Shown piece by piece: positions 7,944 through 15,650 of a stretch of DNA of 64,000 nucleotides. A program made the translations under genes and the position numbers. This stretch comes from Ferruginibacter sp. (lineage in GTDB: Bacteria > Bacteroidota > Bacteroidia > Chitinophagales > Chitinophagaceae). Under the pieces are notes generated by a model that was given only the letters and a program-made list of their open reading frames with translations, was not told where the DNA came from and made no database searches. Numbering within the stretch: the first letter of the stretch is position 1; each line of letters begins with the position of its first letter. The stretch is from NCBI GenBank assembly GCA_028288705.1, contig JAQBNH010000007.1, positions 372,001 to 436,000 on the forward strand. Direction: 5' to 3'.

Positions 7944-8099
7944 ATGACAAATACAGCCGCATGCTATAGTGGCCTTACCAGCTTACAAAAGTTAGGTTTT
8001 ATGTGGCTAATCAACCTTATAGTCATTCGTGGTATTTATGAATTGATTGCCTGGCTGACACGCGAACGGGGAGAAAAACATCTTTGGCTAAAACGATGA
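7944..8099 (+). CDS. Putative 51-residue membrane-associated small protein
   Basis: An ATG at 7944, 16 bases after the TIGR02757 stop, opens a 51-residue frame. The middle is hydrophobic (LQKLGFMWLINLIVIRGIYELIAWL) and the tail basic, which would suit a small membrane protein. Its stop codon overlaps the ATG of the next small ORF as ATGA, a classical coupling arrangement. The ORF track gives a longer version overlapping the previous gene; the ATG at 7944 fits better. No family is recognised and chance is possible. Confidence 0.35.
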   Translation: MTNTAACYSGLTSLQKLGFMWLINLIVIRGIYELIAWLTRERGEKHLWLKR

Positions 8100-8203
8100 T
8101 CAGTGCAGTAATTTTTACGACAATCTATACCAGCTTCATGTCCTGGAAATTAATCAAACAGCTTTTTAGAACAACGCAAACTGACACTGATGGAACCATT
8201 TGA
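8096..8203 (+). CDS. Putative 35-residue small ORF
   Basis: This frame starts in an ATGA overlap with the preceding 51-residue ORF and ends at 8203, overlapping the start of the following 105-residue gene by 14 bases. The product (MISAVIFTTIYTSFMSWKLIKQ...) has a short hydrophobic N-terminus. It is too short for the ORF track and unsupported by any family. It is listed because the chain of overlaps is unusual. Confidence 0.2.
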   Translation: MISAVIFTTIYTSFMSWKLIKQLFRTTQTDTDGTI

Positions 8204-8507
8204 CTGGACGCCCGCGAATATCCTGGAATTTAAGGAAGCAGGGATATTGGTAGATCCACATTTCAGAAGTCAACTTGCGGCTTTTGTAAATGACCTGATC
8301 CTTCATCATTTCGACCAGCTTGTCTGGCTTTTGTATCGCATAGATGTCAGCGAAAAAAAACTGACGACACTCCTGGCATCCACGCCGAAAGAAGATGCGG
8401 GCCAGCTGATCGCGGACATGATCATCAGCCGGCAACTGGAAAAAATAAAATCCCGGCAGGAAAACCGCCGGGATACAAATAATATTAGTGAAGAAGAAAG
8501 CTGGTGA
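8190..8507 (+). CDS. Hypothetical 105-residue protein
   Basis: A cytoplasmic-looking, mostly helical protein of 105 residues beginning MEPFDWTPANILEFKEAGI. The middle contains a hydrophobic helix (LAAFVNDLILHHFDQLVWLLYRIDVSEKKL) and an acidic/polar C-terminus. I do not recognise a named domain. The phrase DQLVWLLYRIDVSEKKL recalls short conserved Bacteroidota proteins of unknown function. Its stop codon abuts the stop of the convergent fatty-acid hydroxylase gene with no base between them. A GC-rich hairpin sits inside the last 20 codons, so transcription termination may occur within the coding region. Confidence 0.6.
   Translation: MEPFDWTPANILEFKEAGILVDPHFRSQLAAFVNDLILHHFDQLVWLLYRIDVSEKKLTTLLASTPKEDAGQLIADMIISRQLEKIKSRQENRRDTNNISEEESW
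8450..8474. other. Terminator-like hairpin inside a coding 3' end
   Basis: ATCCCGGC and GCCGGGAT form a perfect 8-bp stem around a nine-base loop. It lies within the last codons of the 105-residue ORF and 34 bases before the convergent stop codons. No T-run follows on the plus strand. It may serve both convergent genes, which share no intergenic space. Confidence 0.45.
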
Positions 8508-9167
8508 TTATTTGAACATCAATTTTTTCACCTCTTCCTGGTTATCTTTTTCTTTTTTGAGATCGAACATCGTTCCAAATACATGATCCCATAAAGTACT
8601 GCTGACACCGAAGCCCATATCGGTATGTTTGTAATGGTGCAGATGATGATTGCGCCATAATCCTTTCATCCATTTAAACGGCGGGTTCCAGGCGTGGATC
8701 GCATAATGCATACTTCCATATACAAGATATCCCAGCATAAAGCCCGGGAAAAAAGGGAAGGCAAAATCTCCCAGGATCAATGTAAAAACTAAAAAGAAAA
8801 GCGACGCGATGATCAGGCTGGGCACTGCAGGCATAAATAAACGCTCTTTATCCCGCGGATATTCGTGGTGATTGCCATGCAAAACATAATTGATCCGTTT
8901 GCCACGCTCAGTTTCCGGGTGATGATGGAATGCGAAACGATGTAAAATATATTCCATCAGTGTCCAGAAAAATACACCCCCTAAAAATATCAGGCCTGTA
9001 TTAAGCGTACTGTATCCTTTTACAGAAACACTGTAGTAAGGCAGTAAAATCAATACCGGCAGGTACATCCCCCAGATTACCAGCGGATGTGTTTTAGTGA
9101 GATATTCCAGGTAATTGTTCTTAAACAACTGCGCCTGACCTTTATTATGAATTTTTTGAAATTCCAT
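8508..9167 (-). CDS. Fatty acid hydroxylase (sterol desaturase superfamily)
   Basis: A 219-residue integral membrane di-iron enzyme. Four histidine clusters are visible: HRFAFHHH, HGNHHEYP, HYAIHAW and NHHLHHYKH. Together they form the metal site of the fatty acid hydroxylase superfamily. Hydrophobic segments lie around residues 30-50, 58-80 and 115-155. The best analogy is fatty acid 2-hydroxylase, which hydroxylates acyl chains; Bacteroidota often carry 2-hydroxy acids in sphingolipids and lipid A. The exact substrate is inferred. The gene diverges from the fumarylacetoacetase-family gene and has its own -7 box about 20 bases upstream. Confidence 0.85.
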   Translation of the reverse strand: MEFQKIHNKGQAQLFKNNYLEYLTKTHPLVIWGMYLPVLILLPYYSVSVKGYSTLNTGLIFLGGVFFWTLMEYILHRFAFHHHPETERGKRINYVLHGNHHEYPRDKERLFMPAVPSLIIASLFFLVFTLILGDFAFPFFPGFMLGYLVYGSMHYAIHAWNPPFKWMKGLWRNHHLHHYKHTDMGFGVSSTLWDHVFGTMFDLKKEKDNQEEVKKLMFK

Positions 9168-9186
9168 GAAGCCTCAATTTGTATTA

Positions 9187-9194
9187 CAAATATA
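9187..9194 (-). promoter_or_regulatory. -7 box of the fatty acid hydroxylase gene
   Basis: On the minus strand this reads TATATTTG, an exact TAnnTTTG match, 19 bases upstream of the ATG at 9167. No clear TTG is seen at -33, only a T-rich tract. Confidence 0.45.
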
Positions 9195-9227
9195 CTAAAT
9201 CATTTTTTTTAGCTGTTAGTGTAATGC

Positions 9228-9235
9228 TAAATTTG
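9228..9235 (+). promoter_or_regulatory. -7 box of the FAH-family gene
   Basis: TAAATTTG matches TAnnTTTG exactly and lies 16 bases before the ATG at 9252. A T-tract replaces the -33 TTG. It is back to back with the divergent hydroxylase promoter, 33 bases apart. Confidence 0.45.
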
Positions 9236-9251
9236 CCAGATAACGCGACAC

Positions 9252-10268
9252 ATGAAATTAGTTACTTATTTAAAAGAAGACAGGGATCAACTGGCTATAC
9301 TCGTAAATGACCTCTTGTATGACACCGATATGCTGCATCCAGACCTCCCCGTGAGTATGGCTTTGTTTCTGAATTACTGGGATGATGTGATGCCATTGGC
9401 GCGCGCTGTCGAACAACGGATCAAAGAAGGATTGGTGAGAAATGTGATGGCCCATCCATTTGTAGATGCCAATATTCTCGCACCGGTGCCTCATCCAACG
9501 AGCTGTCGCGACGGATATGCCTTTCGCCAGCATGTGGCAGCCGCGAGGCGTAACCGCAAGGTGGAGATGATCCCGGAATTCGATCAATACCCGATCTTTT
9601 ATTTTACCAACCACAATAGTATCCAGGGCCCTGGAAACGTGTATTGCATGCCCGACCATTTTCAAAAACTTGATTTTGAACTGGAGGCTGCCATCGTTAT
9701 TAATAAGCCCGGCAGGAATATCAAGGCTGCTGAGGCCGATGATTATATCGGTGGATTAATGATCATGAACGACATCAGTGCGCGTCGCCTGCAAATGGAA
9801 GAAATGCTGTTAAACCTGGGGCCGGCAAAAGGAAAGGATTTCTCTACCGCGATCGGGCCGATGCTCGTAACACTGGATGAATTGGAACCATATGAGGTCC
9901 GTGCGAAGGAGAATCATGTAGGCAAAGCCTGGAATCTTAATATGTCCTGCAAGGTAAATGGCGTAGAAGTGAGTAAAGGGAATCTGGCCGATATGGACTG
10001 GACATTTGCGGAAATCATTGAACGTTGCAGTTACGGCGTAACCCTTTATCCCGGTGACGTTATTGGCAGCGGAACGGTTGGCACGGGCTGCTTTTTAGAA
10101 TTAAACGGAACCGGCAAGCTGAATAATCCAGCGTTCCAGGAACAGTGGCTGCAACCAGATGATGTGGTGGAAATGGAAATTGACGGACTTGGGACGTTGA
10201 CCAATACCATGATCCGGGAAGAAGATGATTTTAGTATTTTGGAATTGAAGAAAGGACTCAAAGTTTAA
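9252..10268 (+). CDS. Fumarylacetoacetate hydrolase family protein
   Basis: A 338-residue cytoplasmic protein of the FAH family. The acidic metal-binding core is visible in LDFELEAAIVINKPG and the following GLMIMNDISARRLQ, then AIGPMLVTLDEL and the closing GDVIGSGTVGTGC signature. The family cleaves C-C bonds in acylpyruvates; the well-known member ends tyrosine degradation by hydrolysing fumarylacetoacetate. Length and the paired flavin reductase gene (26 bases downstream) fit the tyrosine/homogentisate gene groups seen in Bacteroidota, but no homogentisate dioxygenase or HPPD gene is in this window. Function beyond the family is inferred. Confidence 0.85.
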   Translation: MKLVTYLKEDRDQLAILVNDLLYDTDMLHPDLPVSMALFLNYWDDVMPLARAVEQRIKEGLVRNVMAHPFVDANILAPVPHPTSCRDGYAFRQHVAAARRNRKVEMIPEFDQYPIFYFTNHNSIQGPGNVYCMPDHFQKLDFELEAAIVINKPGRNIKAAEADDYIGGLMIMNDISARRLQMEEMLLNLGPAKGKDFSTAIGPMLVTLDELEPYEVRAKENHVGKAWNLNMSCKVNGVEVSKGNLADMDWTFAEIIERCSYGVTLYPGDVIGSGTVGTGCFLELNGTGKLNNPAFQEQWLQPDDVVEMEIDGLGTLTNTMIREEDDFSILELKKGLKV

Positions 10269-10294
10269 ATTGAACATTACACTATTCCACGCTC

Positions 10295-11176
10295 ATGTAT
10301 ATTGAACTGAAAGATCTTGCTGCAGCAGATGCTCAAAATTATCTGCAGCATGCTGTGGCGCCAAGGCCGATTTGTTTTGCATCCACCATTGACGCGGCAG
10401 GAAATGTGAACCTCAGCCCTTTTAGTTTTTTCAATCTGTTTTCCAGTAACCCACCGATCGTCATTTTTTCTCCGGCAAGACGGGTGCGGGATAATACGAC
10501 AAAACACACTCTGCAAAATGTGGAAGAAGTGAAAGAGGTCGTGATCAATATCGTGGATTTCGATATGGTGCATCAGGCTTCTCTGGCCAGTTGCGAATTT
10601 CCGAAAGGCAGCAATGAATTTGTGAAAGCAGGCTTTACGGCTGAAAAGGCAACATTGGTTCGGCCCCCGATGGTGAAAGAAAGTAAGATCAAACTCGAAT
10701 GCCGCGTGATCGAAATAAAACCATTAGGAACGGAAGGCGGCGCGGGCAACCTCGTGATCGCTGAAGTGCTTTGCATGCACATCGACGACAGCATCCTGGA
10801 TGAAAATAATAAAATCGACCAGCTGAAAATAAACCACGTTGCGCGCCTTGGCGGCGATTGGTATTGTAAGGTTGATGAAAACAATCTGTTCAAAGTTGCT
10901 AAACCAAATACCCGGTTGGGGATAGGAATTGATGCATTGCCGGAAGGGATGCGCAACAGCAGCATTCTCTCGGGCAATCACCTGGGGCAATTGGCGAACG
11001 TGCATGAAATGCCCGTCATACAACCTTCTTTTGAAGACGATAAATTGAAAAATATTATTCAGTATTATTCGATCAATCCCACCGACATGGAAACTGAACT
11101 TCACCGCTACGCTGCTGAACTGCTGAACAACGGCAAAGTGCAGGAAGCATGGCAGGTATTGCTCTCCGTTAACTGA
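10295..11176 (+). CDS. Flavin reductase domain protein (FMN-binding split barrel)
   Basis: A 293-residue cytoplasmic protein with an N-terminal flavin-reductase-like split barrel at about residues 15-190. Landmarks are VAPRPICFASTIDAAGNVNLSPFSFFN, PPIVIFSPARR, and the NIVDFDMVHQASLASCEFPKG region. The C-terminal 100 residues are a family-specific extension ending in a helical part. Such proteins bind FMN and reduce it or act as small oxidoreductases. It follows the FAH gene by 26 bases and is probably co-transcribed, consistent with an aromatic amino acid catabolic setting. No terminator is visible; an A/T-rich 225-base stretch follows. Confidence 0.85.
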   Translation: MYIELKDLAAADAQNYLQHAVAPRPICFASTIDAAGNVNLSPFSFFNLFSSNPPIVIFSPARRVRDNTTKHTLQNVEEVKEVVINIVDFDMVHQASLASCEFPKGSNEFVKAGFTAEKATLVRPPMVKESKIKLECRVIEIKPLGTEGGAGNLVIAEVLCMHIDDSILDENNKIDQLKINHVARLGGDWYCKVDENNLFKVAKPNTRLGIGIDALPEGMRNSSILSGNHLGQLANVHEMPVIQPSFEDDKLKNIIQYYSINPTDMETELHRYAAELLNNGKVQEAWQVLLSVN

Positions 11177-11401
11177 TACCATAGTACGACCGAAGCTTGG
11201 AAAAAATTAAAAAAAATAATAAAATAAAATTCCGATCTTACTCTACCACTCGTCGTTTTTCCCCGTGCTAACCATTAGCAACTCCGTTACAAGACCGTCA
11301 AACCTTTTTACCAGGCGGTCATAAATTCAATCTGTGAATTACCTGGATATCCCTGCGTTTGATACATGCTAATAAGTATTTCATGTTTAAAAACAACGGT
11401 T

Positions 11402-11812
11402 ATGAGGTCATTGCTTTTGGTTGTATTTTATATTTCCTTCGTTACGGTATCCTTCTGCCAGGAACCTGTAAAGCCGCCAAAAAATACCGCTGCCTATTAC
11501 ATGCAAAAAAGCCGTACTAAAAAAGCCACCGGCTGGGTATTGACAGGAGTAGGCATAGGATTTCTCATTGGTGCAGCCACACATGATTATGACCAGATCC
11601 TGACGGATAAAAAACCGCCGACTGCAGTGTATATAACAGGCGCCGTTTTAATTGCAACGGGCATCGCAATTTTGGTAAGTGGTTCCCGCGATCGTAAAAA
11701 AGCAGAAACGCTTTTGGTAAGGGTTTACCATGAACCAATCCAGGGTTTTGCTTTTTCGGGTAAAGCACCCGGCGCTATTACCGCTCTGGGATTACGTTTC
11801 AATTTGCATTGA
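11402..11812 (+). CDS. Small exported membrane protein of the radical SAM trio
   Basis: A 136-residue protein starting MRSLLLVVFYISFVTVSFCQ, which reads as a signal peptide. The mature part has two glycine-rich hydrophobic helices, TGWVLTGVGIGFLIGAA and VYITGAVLIATGIAILVSGS, separated by a polar loop. It ends in a beta-like tail (ALGLRFNLH), a common ending in small Bacteroidota envelope proteins. No named domain is recognised. The ORF track begins 12 residues earlier at 11366; the later ATG gives the clean signal peptide. It precedes the lipoprotein gene by about 50 bases, with the radical SAM gene after that, all same-strand. Confidence 0.65.
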   Translation: MRSLLLVVFYISFVTVSFCQEPVKPPKNTAAYYMQKSRTKKATGWVLTGVGIGFLIGAATHDYDQILTDKKPPTAVYITGAVLIATGIAILVSGSRDRKKAETLLVRVYHEPIQGFAFSGKAPGAITALGLRFNLH

Positions 11813-11863
11813 ACATTGCATTCTCTTCGATCTGATCAGATTTTAACGATTAAAAATAATCCC

Positions 11864-13534
11864 ATGTCGTACTTCCAACAATACAGCACACGATTGCTGG
11901 CAGGATTTTTCCTGGCCACATCCGCTTTTGCCTGTCACAATTATTATAAGGTGGCCGGAAAATCAGCTTTGAATAACCAACAAAAATCAGCCACCGTTGA
12001 CAGCCTGAACGGACAGTCGAAGTATTTTGTCCTGCGTAATGGCGACCAGTCTTTCCATATTAGAAACCTGCTGATCTCGGAGGATAAAAAAAATCTCAGC
12101 TTCCAGTTAGATTCCCTGCAGGTCTCCCATCAGCTCCATTTAAACAATGGCAGAAAGGGAAGGCAGATGTTTAAGCTGAATAATGAACTGGATGCAGGGG
12201 TGATCAGGGAAGTCCATTTTTATATCAGCCCGGATAGTAGCATTGCCAGGCTACAATCCTATACGATCCCGCTGGAAAAAATCCAGAAGATAGAGATCCT
12301 GGAAAAAGACAAACGACGCACAACCAACAGTTATGTTATTGGCGCAATTGGCTATACGTTGGGCGCTGCGGTTTTAGTTGGGATCATCGTTGCGGCAACC
12401 AAAAGCTCCTGCCCGTTTGTGAGCGCCTATGATGGAAATGAATTTACACTGCAGGGCGAAATTTATGGCGGTGCCATCTACCCGCAACTCGCCAGGCATG
12501 ATTACATCCCGTTACGAATGGTAGCGCGATCAGGCGGCACGCTTCAATTAAAAATCAGCAATGAATTACAGGAGAAACAATTTACAGATATTGCCGAGTT
12601 ATGGGTGATCAGTCACCCAAAAAACGTCAGGGTTTTCTCAGATGAAAAAGGAAATCTATTTAGTATCAGCCAGGCAGAAACGCCGCTTTCCGCAAGGTTG
12701 AATCAACATACCGACGTAACCAAATCGCTCTTACAGGCAAACGACAATGATATTTTGCATATGGATGATACAACTGCCGTTCAGGCGAAGAACGAGATCG
12801 CACTTGCTTTTAAAAAACCGGCAGATGCGGTAGCGGGCAGGCTGGTGTTAACGCTCAAAAATTCTTATTTCCTCGACCTGTTATATAGTGAACTCGCTAA
12901 AGGCTTTGGCTCGTACTATGATAATTATTTAAGGCAGCAGAAAAGCAAACCCGCGGGAGAATTGATAAAATGGACGAGGGAGCAACAGATTCCGTTGGAT
13001 GTTTCTGTACGGATCAATCATGAATGGAAAAGAATTTCCGACATCAGTACGATTGGTCCGCTCGCCAGCCGCACGATCGTTGTGCCGCTCGAATTGGAGC
13101 CCGGAACAGCAGTTGCCGAGGTTAAATTGTCCAGCGGATTTATGTTTTGGGAAATCGATTATGCTGCGATGGATTATTCCGGGGGAAATGAATTCAGCCT
13201 GAAAAAATTACAGCCGCAGGTTGCTACAGATGAGGCCGGAAACGATGTTCTTCCTTCACTGCTTAAAGATGACCTGCAGTATTTGGCTCAACCCAATATC
13301 GGGAATACCGCCACGATCAGTTACCAATATATTCCTACAACAACCAGCGCAGAGACAGAAACATTTATTCTTCATACCAAAGGCTATTACGAACATATCC
13401 GCAACTTCAAAAACAAACCCGATATCGGTTTCCTGCAACAATTTAAAAAGCCAAATGCCTTTCCCTTATTTGGAATGGAGCTGTATAAGAAAATGCAAAA
13501 GGAACAACTGCAAACATTAGCGAAAGCAGAATAG
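11864..13534 (+). CDS. Lipoprotein of unknown function beside a radical SAM gene
   Basis: A 556-residue protein. The N-terminus MSYFQQYSTRLLAGFFLATSAFAC ends in a lipobox-like AFAC, so it is probably membrane-anchored. Residues 30-150 are beta-rich. A glycine-rich hydrophobic helix (SYVIGAIGYTLGAAVLVGIIVAA) is followed directly by SSCPFVSAYDGNEFTLQGEIYGG, a striking motif of a family I cannot name. The rest is mixed alpha/beta without known catalytic motifs. The start at 11864 is preferred to the ORF-track start because it places the signal at the N-terminus. The radical SAM gene starts 36 bases after its stop, so a functional pairing is likely but undefined. Confidence 0.65.
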   Translation: MSYFQQYSTRLLAGFFLATSAFACHNYYKVAGKSALNNQQKSATVDSLNGQSKYFVLRNGDQSFHIRNLLISEDKKNLSFQLDSLQVSHQLHLNNGRKGRQMFKLNNELDAGVIREVHFYISPDSSIARLQSYTIPLEKIQKIEILEKDKRRTTNSYVIGAIGYTLGAAVLVGIIVAATKSSCPFVSAYDGNEFTLQGEIYGGAIYPQLARHDYIPLRMVARSGGTLQLKISNELQEKQFTDIAELWVISHPKNVRVFSDEKGNLFSISQAETPLSARLNQHTDVTKSLLQANDNDILHMDDTTAVQAKNEIALAFKKPADAVAGRLVLTLKNSYFLDLLYSELAKGFGSYYDNYLRQQKSKPAGELIKWTREQQIPLDVSVRINHEWKRISDISTIGPLASRTIVVPLELEPGTAVAEVKLSSGFMFWEIDYAAMDYSGGNEFSLKKLQPQVATDEAGNDVLPSLLKDDLQYLAQPNIGNTATISYQYIPTTTSAETETFILHTKGYYEHIRNFKNKPDIGFLQQFKKPNAFPLFGMELYKKMQKEQLQTLAKAE

Positions 13535-13570
13535 AAACCAATCATCAACGTAAACGTATAAACGAACAAT

Positions 13571-14794
13571 ATGGAAACCGTAGCAAAAACCTCAGTTGTT
13601 TTCATTCCGACTAAGCAAACCCCTGCAGTAACACAAATTAAAGCTGCTGCCCCCAACTATAAGCCCGGCAGATTCGAAACAGCCATCACGTGGTGGCGAA
13701 TTAAAACGCGCATATTTTTCTTTGCCTGCATCATCCTGAAAAAGCCTCAAACCGTGATCGCAACATTTAAAAAGATGATCTCCCTTCGGAACAATGTGTG
13801 GGGAGGAGACCTCAAAAAATTACATAAGATCGACGGTAAATATTATTTCAACCAATATACACCAGGCTGGCCATCCAGGGCATACGATGAGCTCATCAAA
13901 GGCGAACTGCGCCGGCAGGCTGATGGCAACCGTTCCGAAAAATTGTCCTTCATCTTTTTAGCGATCACCCGAAAATGCCCGATGCGTTGCGAGCACTGTT
14001 TTGAATGGGATAACCTTAATCAAAAAGAATCTTTTACAAAGGAGGATCTTTTTACCGTTGTAGATATGTATCAGCGTGAGGGCGTGCTGCAAATTCATTT
14101 TAGCGGAGGTGAGCCAATGGCAAGATTTAAGGATTTACTTCCGCTGATCCGCCACGCGTCAAAAAAGACCGAATGCTGGGTACTGAGTTCAGGATTTAAT
14201 TTCACTGAAAAGAATGCCGGCCTATTAAAAGAAGCCGGTTGCAAAGGTGTCGTGATCAGCATCGACCATTATATCGAAGAACTGCACAATTTATTCCGTG
14301 GCAACCCGGGTGCGTTTGCCGGCGCCGTACAGGCCGTTGCTGCTGCGCGGAAAGCCGGTATGGTAACATCGCTGAGCGTTTGTGTAACCAAAGCGTTTCT
14401 TGATGGCCACCATCTCGATCCGTATATGGCATTTGCTAAAAATCTCGGCGTACAGTTCGTGCAGGTGCTGGAACCCAGGTCTGTCGGCCATTATGAAGGC
14501 CAGGCTGTACAACTGGAAGAAAAACATATCAGTATGCTGGAAACAGCATTTAAAAAATTCAATCACTCAGCCGGGTATACAGATTATCCAACGATGTTGT
14601 ATCACGGTTATCACCAAAGACGCGTTGGCTGTTTTTCCGGCAGCCGAAGTGTGTATATTGATTCTGGAGGCGATGTGCATGCCTGCCCGTTTTGCCACAC
14701 AAAGTCATACAATATTATAGACCTGATCAGGAAGCAGGTGACGGCTTTGCCTGTGAAGGAAAACAGTTGCCCTCAGTTCAGCAGGATTGCATGA
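13571..14794 (+). CDS. Radical SAM enzyme with SPASM-like C-terminus
   Basis: A 407-residue radical SAM protein. The 4Fe-4S/SAM motif CPMRCEHC gives Cys136, Cys140 and Cys143, followed by the FSGGEPM SAM-binding segment. The C-terminus has Cys354, then GDVHAC (Cys372) with CPFC (Cys375) and a last Cys400. This fits the Cx9-15-Gx4-C start of SPASM/twitch domains that bind auxiliary clusters. The N-terminal 130 residues are unusual, with a hydrophobic stretch (IFFFACIIL) and no family match by eye. SPASM enzymes usually modify peptides, but no precursor-like ORF is visible nearby. The substrate is unknown; the upstream lipoprotein is the obvious partner candidate. Confidence 0.85.
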   Translation: METVAKTSVVFIPTKQTPAVTQIKAAAPNYKPGRFETAITWWRIKTRIFFFACIILKKPQTVIATFKKMISLRNNVWGGDLKKLHKIDGKYYFNQYTPGWPSRAYDELIKGELRRQADGNRSEKLSFIFLAITRKCPMRCEHCFEWDNLNQKESFTKEDLFTVVDMYQREGVLQIHFSGGEPMARFKDLLPLIRHASKKTECWVLSSGFNFTEKNAGLLKEAGCKGVVISIDHYIEELHNLFRGNPGAFAGAVQAVAAARKAGMVTSLSVCVTKAFLDGHHLDPYMAFAKNLGVQFVQVLEPRSVGHYEGQAVQLEEKHISMLETAFKKFNHSAGYTDYPTMLYHGYHQRRVGCFSGSRSVYIDSGGDVHACPFCHTKSYNIIDLIRKQVTALPVKENSCPQFSRIA

Positions 14795-14806
14795 GGATCA
14801 AATAAG

Positions 14807-14842
14807 AAAGTGCAGCAGGATTTCCCAACTGCACTTTTTTTT
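14807..14842. terminator. Intrinsic terminator after the radical SAM gene
   Basis: AAAGTGCAG pairs with CTGCACTTT over nine base pairs, followed by a run of eight T residues. It sits 12 bases after the radical SAM stop and before the stop of the convergent DUF4197 gene. Confidence 0.8.
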
Positions 14843-14856
14843 AATTCAATACCCAA

Positions 14857-15573
14857 TTATTTATACGCGCCGCCAAAAACTTTTCGCAGAATATCAGAAG
14901 TTCTTGCCGCGAGGTTTGTCCGGATATTTACCTCTTCTTTTGCCACGAGGTCAAACAACGCTGCAGTCGCCCGTTCCGTAACAAACCCCGCCAGATCCGG
15001 ATTCAATTTCTTAATGGTTGTTGGAAAATTATTGTAACGGGAAATCAGGTCGCCATAATATTTTGTTGCATCAGCGCGATCTAAAGACGATTGAATAACC
15101 GGGAGAAATGCTGCATATAATTGCTGCGTTGTTTTCACGCGGAAAAAATGCGTGGCACTTGTATCCCCGTTTCTTACGAGCCCGATCGCATCACTAAGTG
15201 TCATATTTTTAATCGCATTGATAAAGATCGGCTTGGCATATCCCGCGGCATCTTCAGCTCCGCGGTTGATCTGTAGAATCGCCTTATCTACCAGGCTGTT
15301 TAAACCGAGGCTGCGTAAAGTGTTTTCAATTTTCTTTGCTTCCGGTGGGAGTAATATTTTGTATAAGGCATCTTTAAAAAAGCCATCTGTGGTGTTCAAC
15401 TGCAAAACAGCCTTTCCGAGGCCTTGTCCTAACGCTTCTTTAATCCCGAGTGCCGCTTCAGATTGTGAAACGCCGGTGCCAACACCTGGTGTAACGCCCG
15501 GAATGTTATTCAGAACTTCGCAGGATGTCATCATCACGGCGAACAGCAGGAAGGGTGCAAACTTTTTAATCAT
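14857..15573 (-). CDS. DUF4197 lipoprotein
   Basis: A 238-residue exported lipoprotein. The N-terminus MIKKFAPFLLFAVMMTSC ends in a lipobox (MTSC), followed by a low-complexity Gly/Pro linker. The body matches DUF4197: GIKEALGQGLGKAVLQL, GFFKDALYKILLPPEA, and DLVAKEEVNIRTNLAARTSDILRKVFG near the end. DUF4197 proteins are helical periplasmic proteins of unknown function in many Gram-negatives. It has its own short upstream region (78 bases) after the ClC gene on the same strand; no consensus promoter is clear there. Converges on the radical SAM gene. Confidence 0.85.
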   Translation of the reverse strand: MIKKFAPFLLFAVMMTSCEVLNNIPGVTPGVGTGVSQSEAALGIKEALGQGLGKAVLQLNTTDGFFKDALYKILLPPEAKKIENTLRSLGLNSLVDKAILQINRGAEDAAGYAKPIFINAIKNMTLSDAIGLVRNGDTSATHFFRVKTTQQLYAAFLPVIQSSLDRADATKYYGDLISRYNNFPTTIKKLNPDLAGFVTERATAALFDLVAKEEVNIRTNLAARTSDILRKVFGGAYK

Positions 15574-15650
15574 AGTATATTTTTCTATTGAACTGCAAGT
15601 ATGCTGCCAATTAACTGCTATCCTCTTCCTTTGGTTTGACAGGATTGCTA

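Noticed and set aside
13221-13520. 99-residue plus-strand ORF inside the lipoprotein gene
   Set aside because: A frame-shifted shadow of the lipoprotein gene.
14787-14981. 64-residue frame at the end of the radical SAM gene as a possible peptide precursor
   Set aside because: It runs through the terminator hairpin and antisense to the DUF4197 gene, has a TTG start and no leader-like pattern; the in-frame ATG at 14791 stops after four codons.
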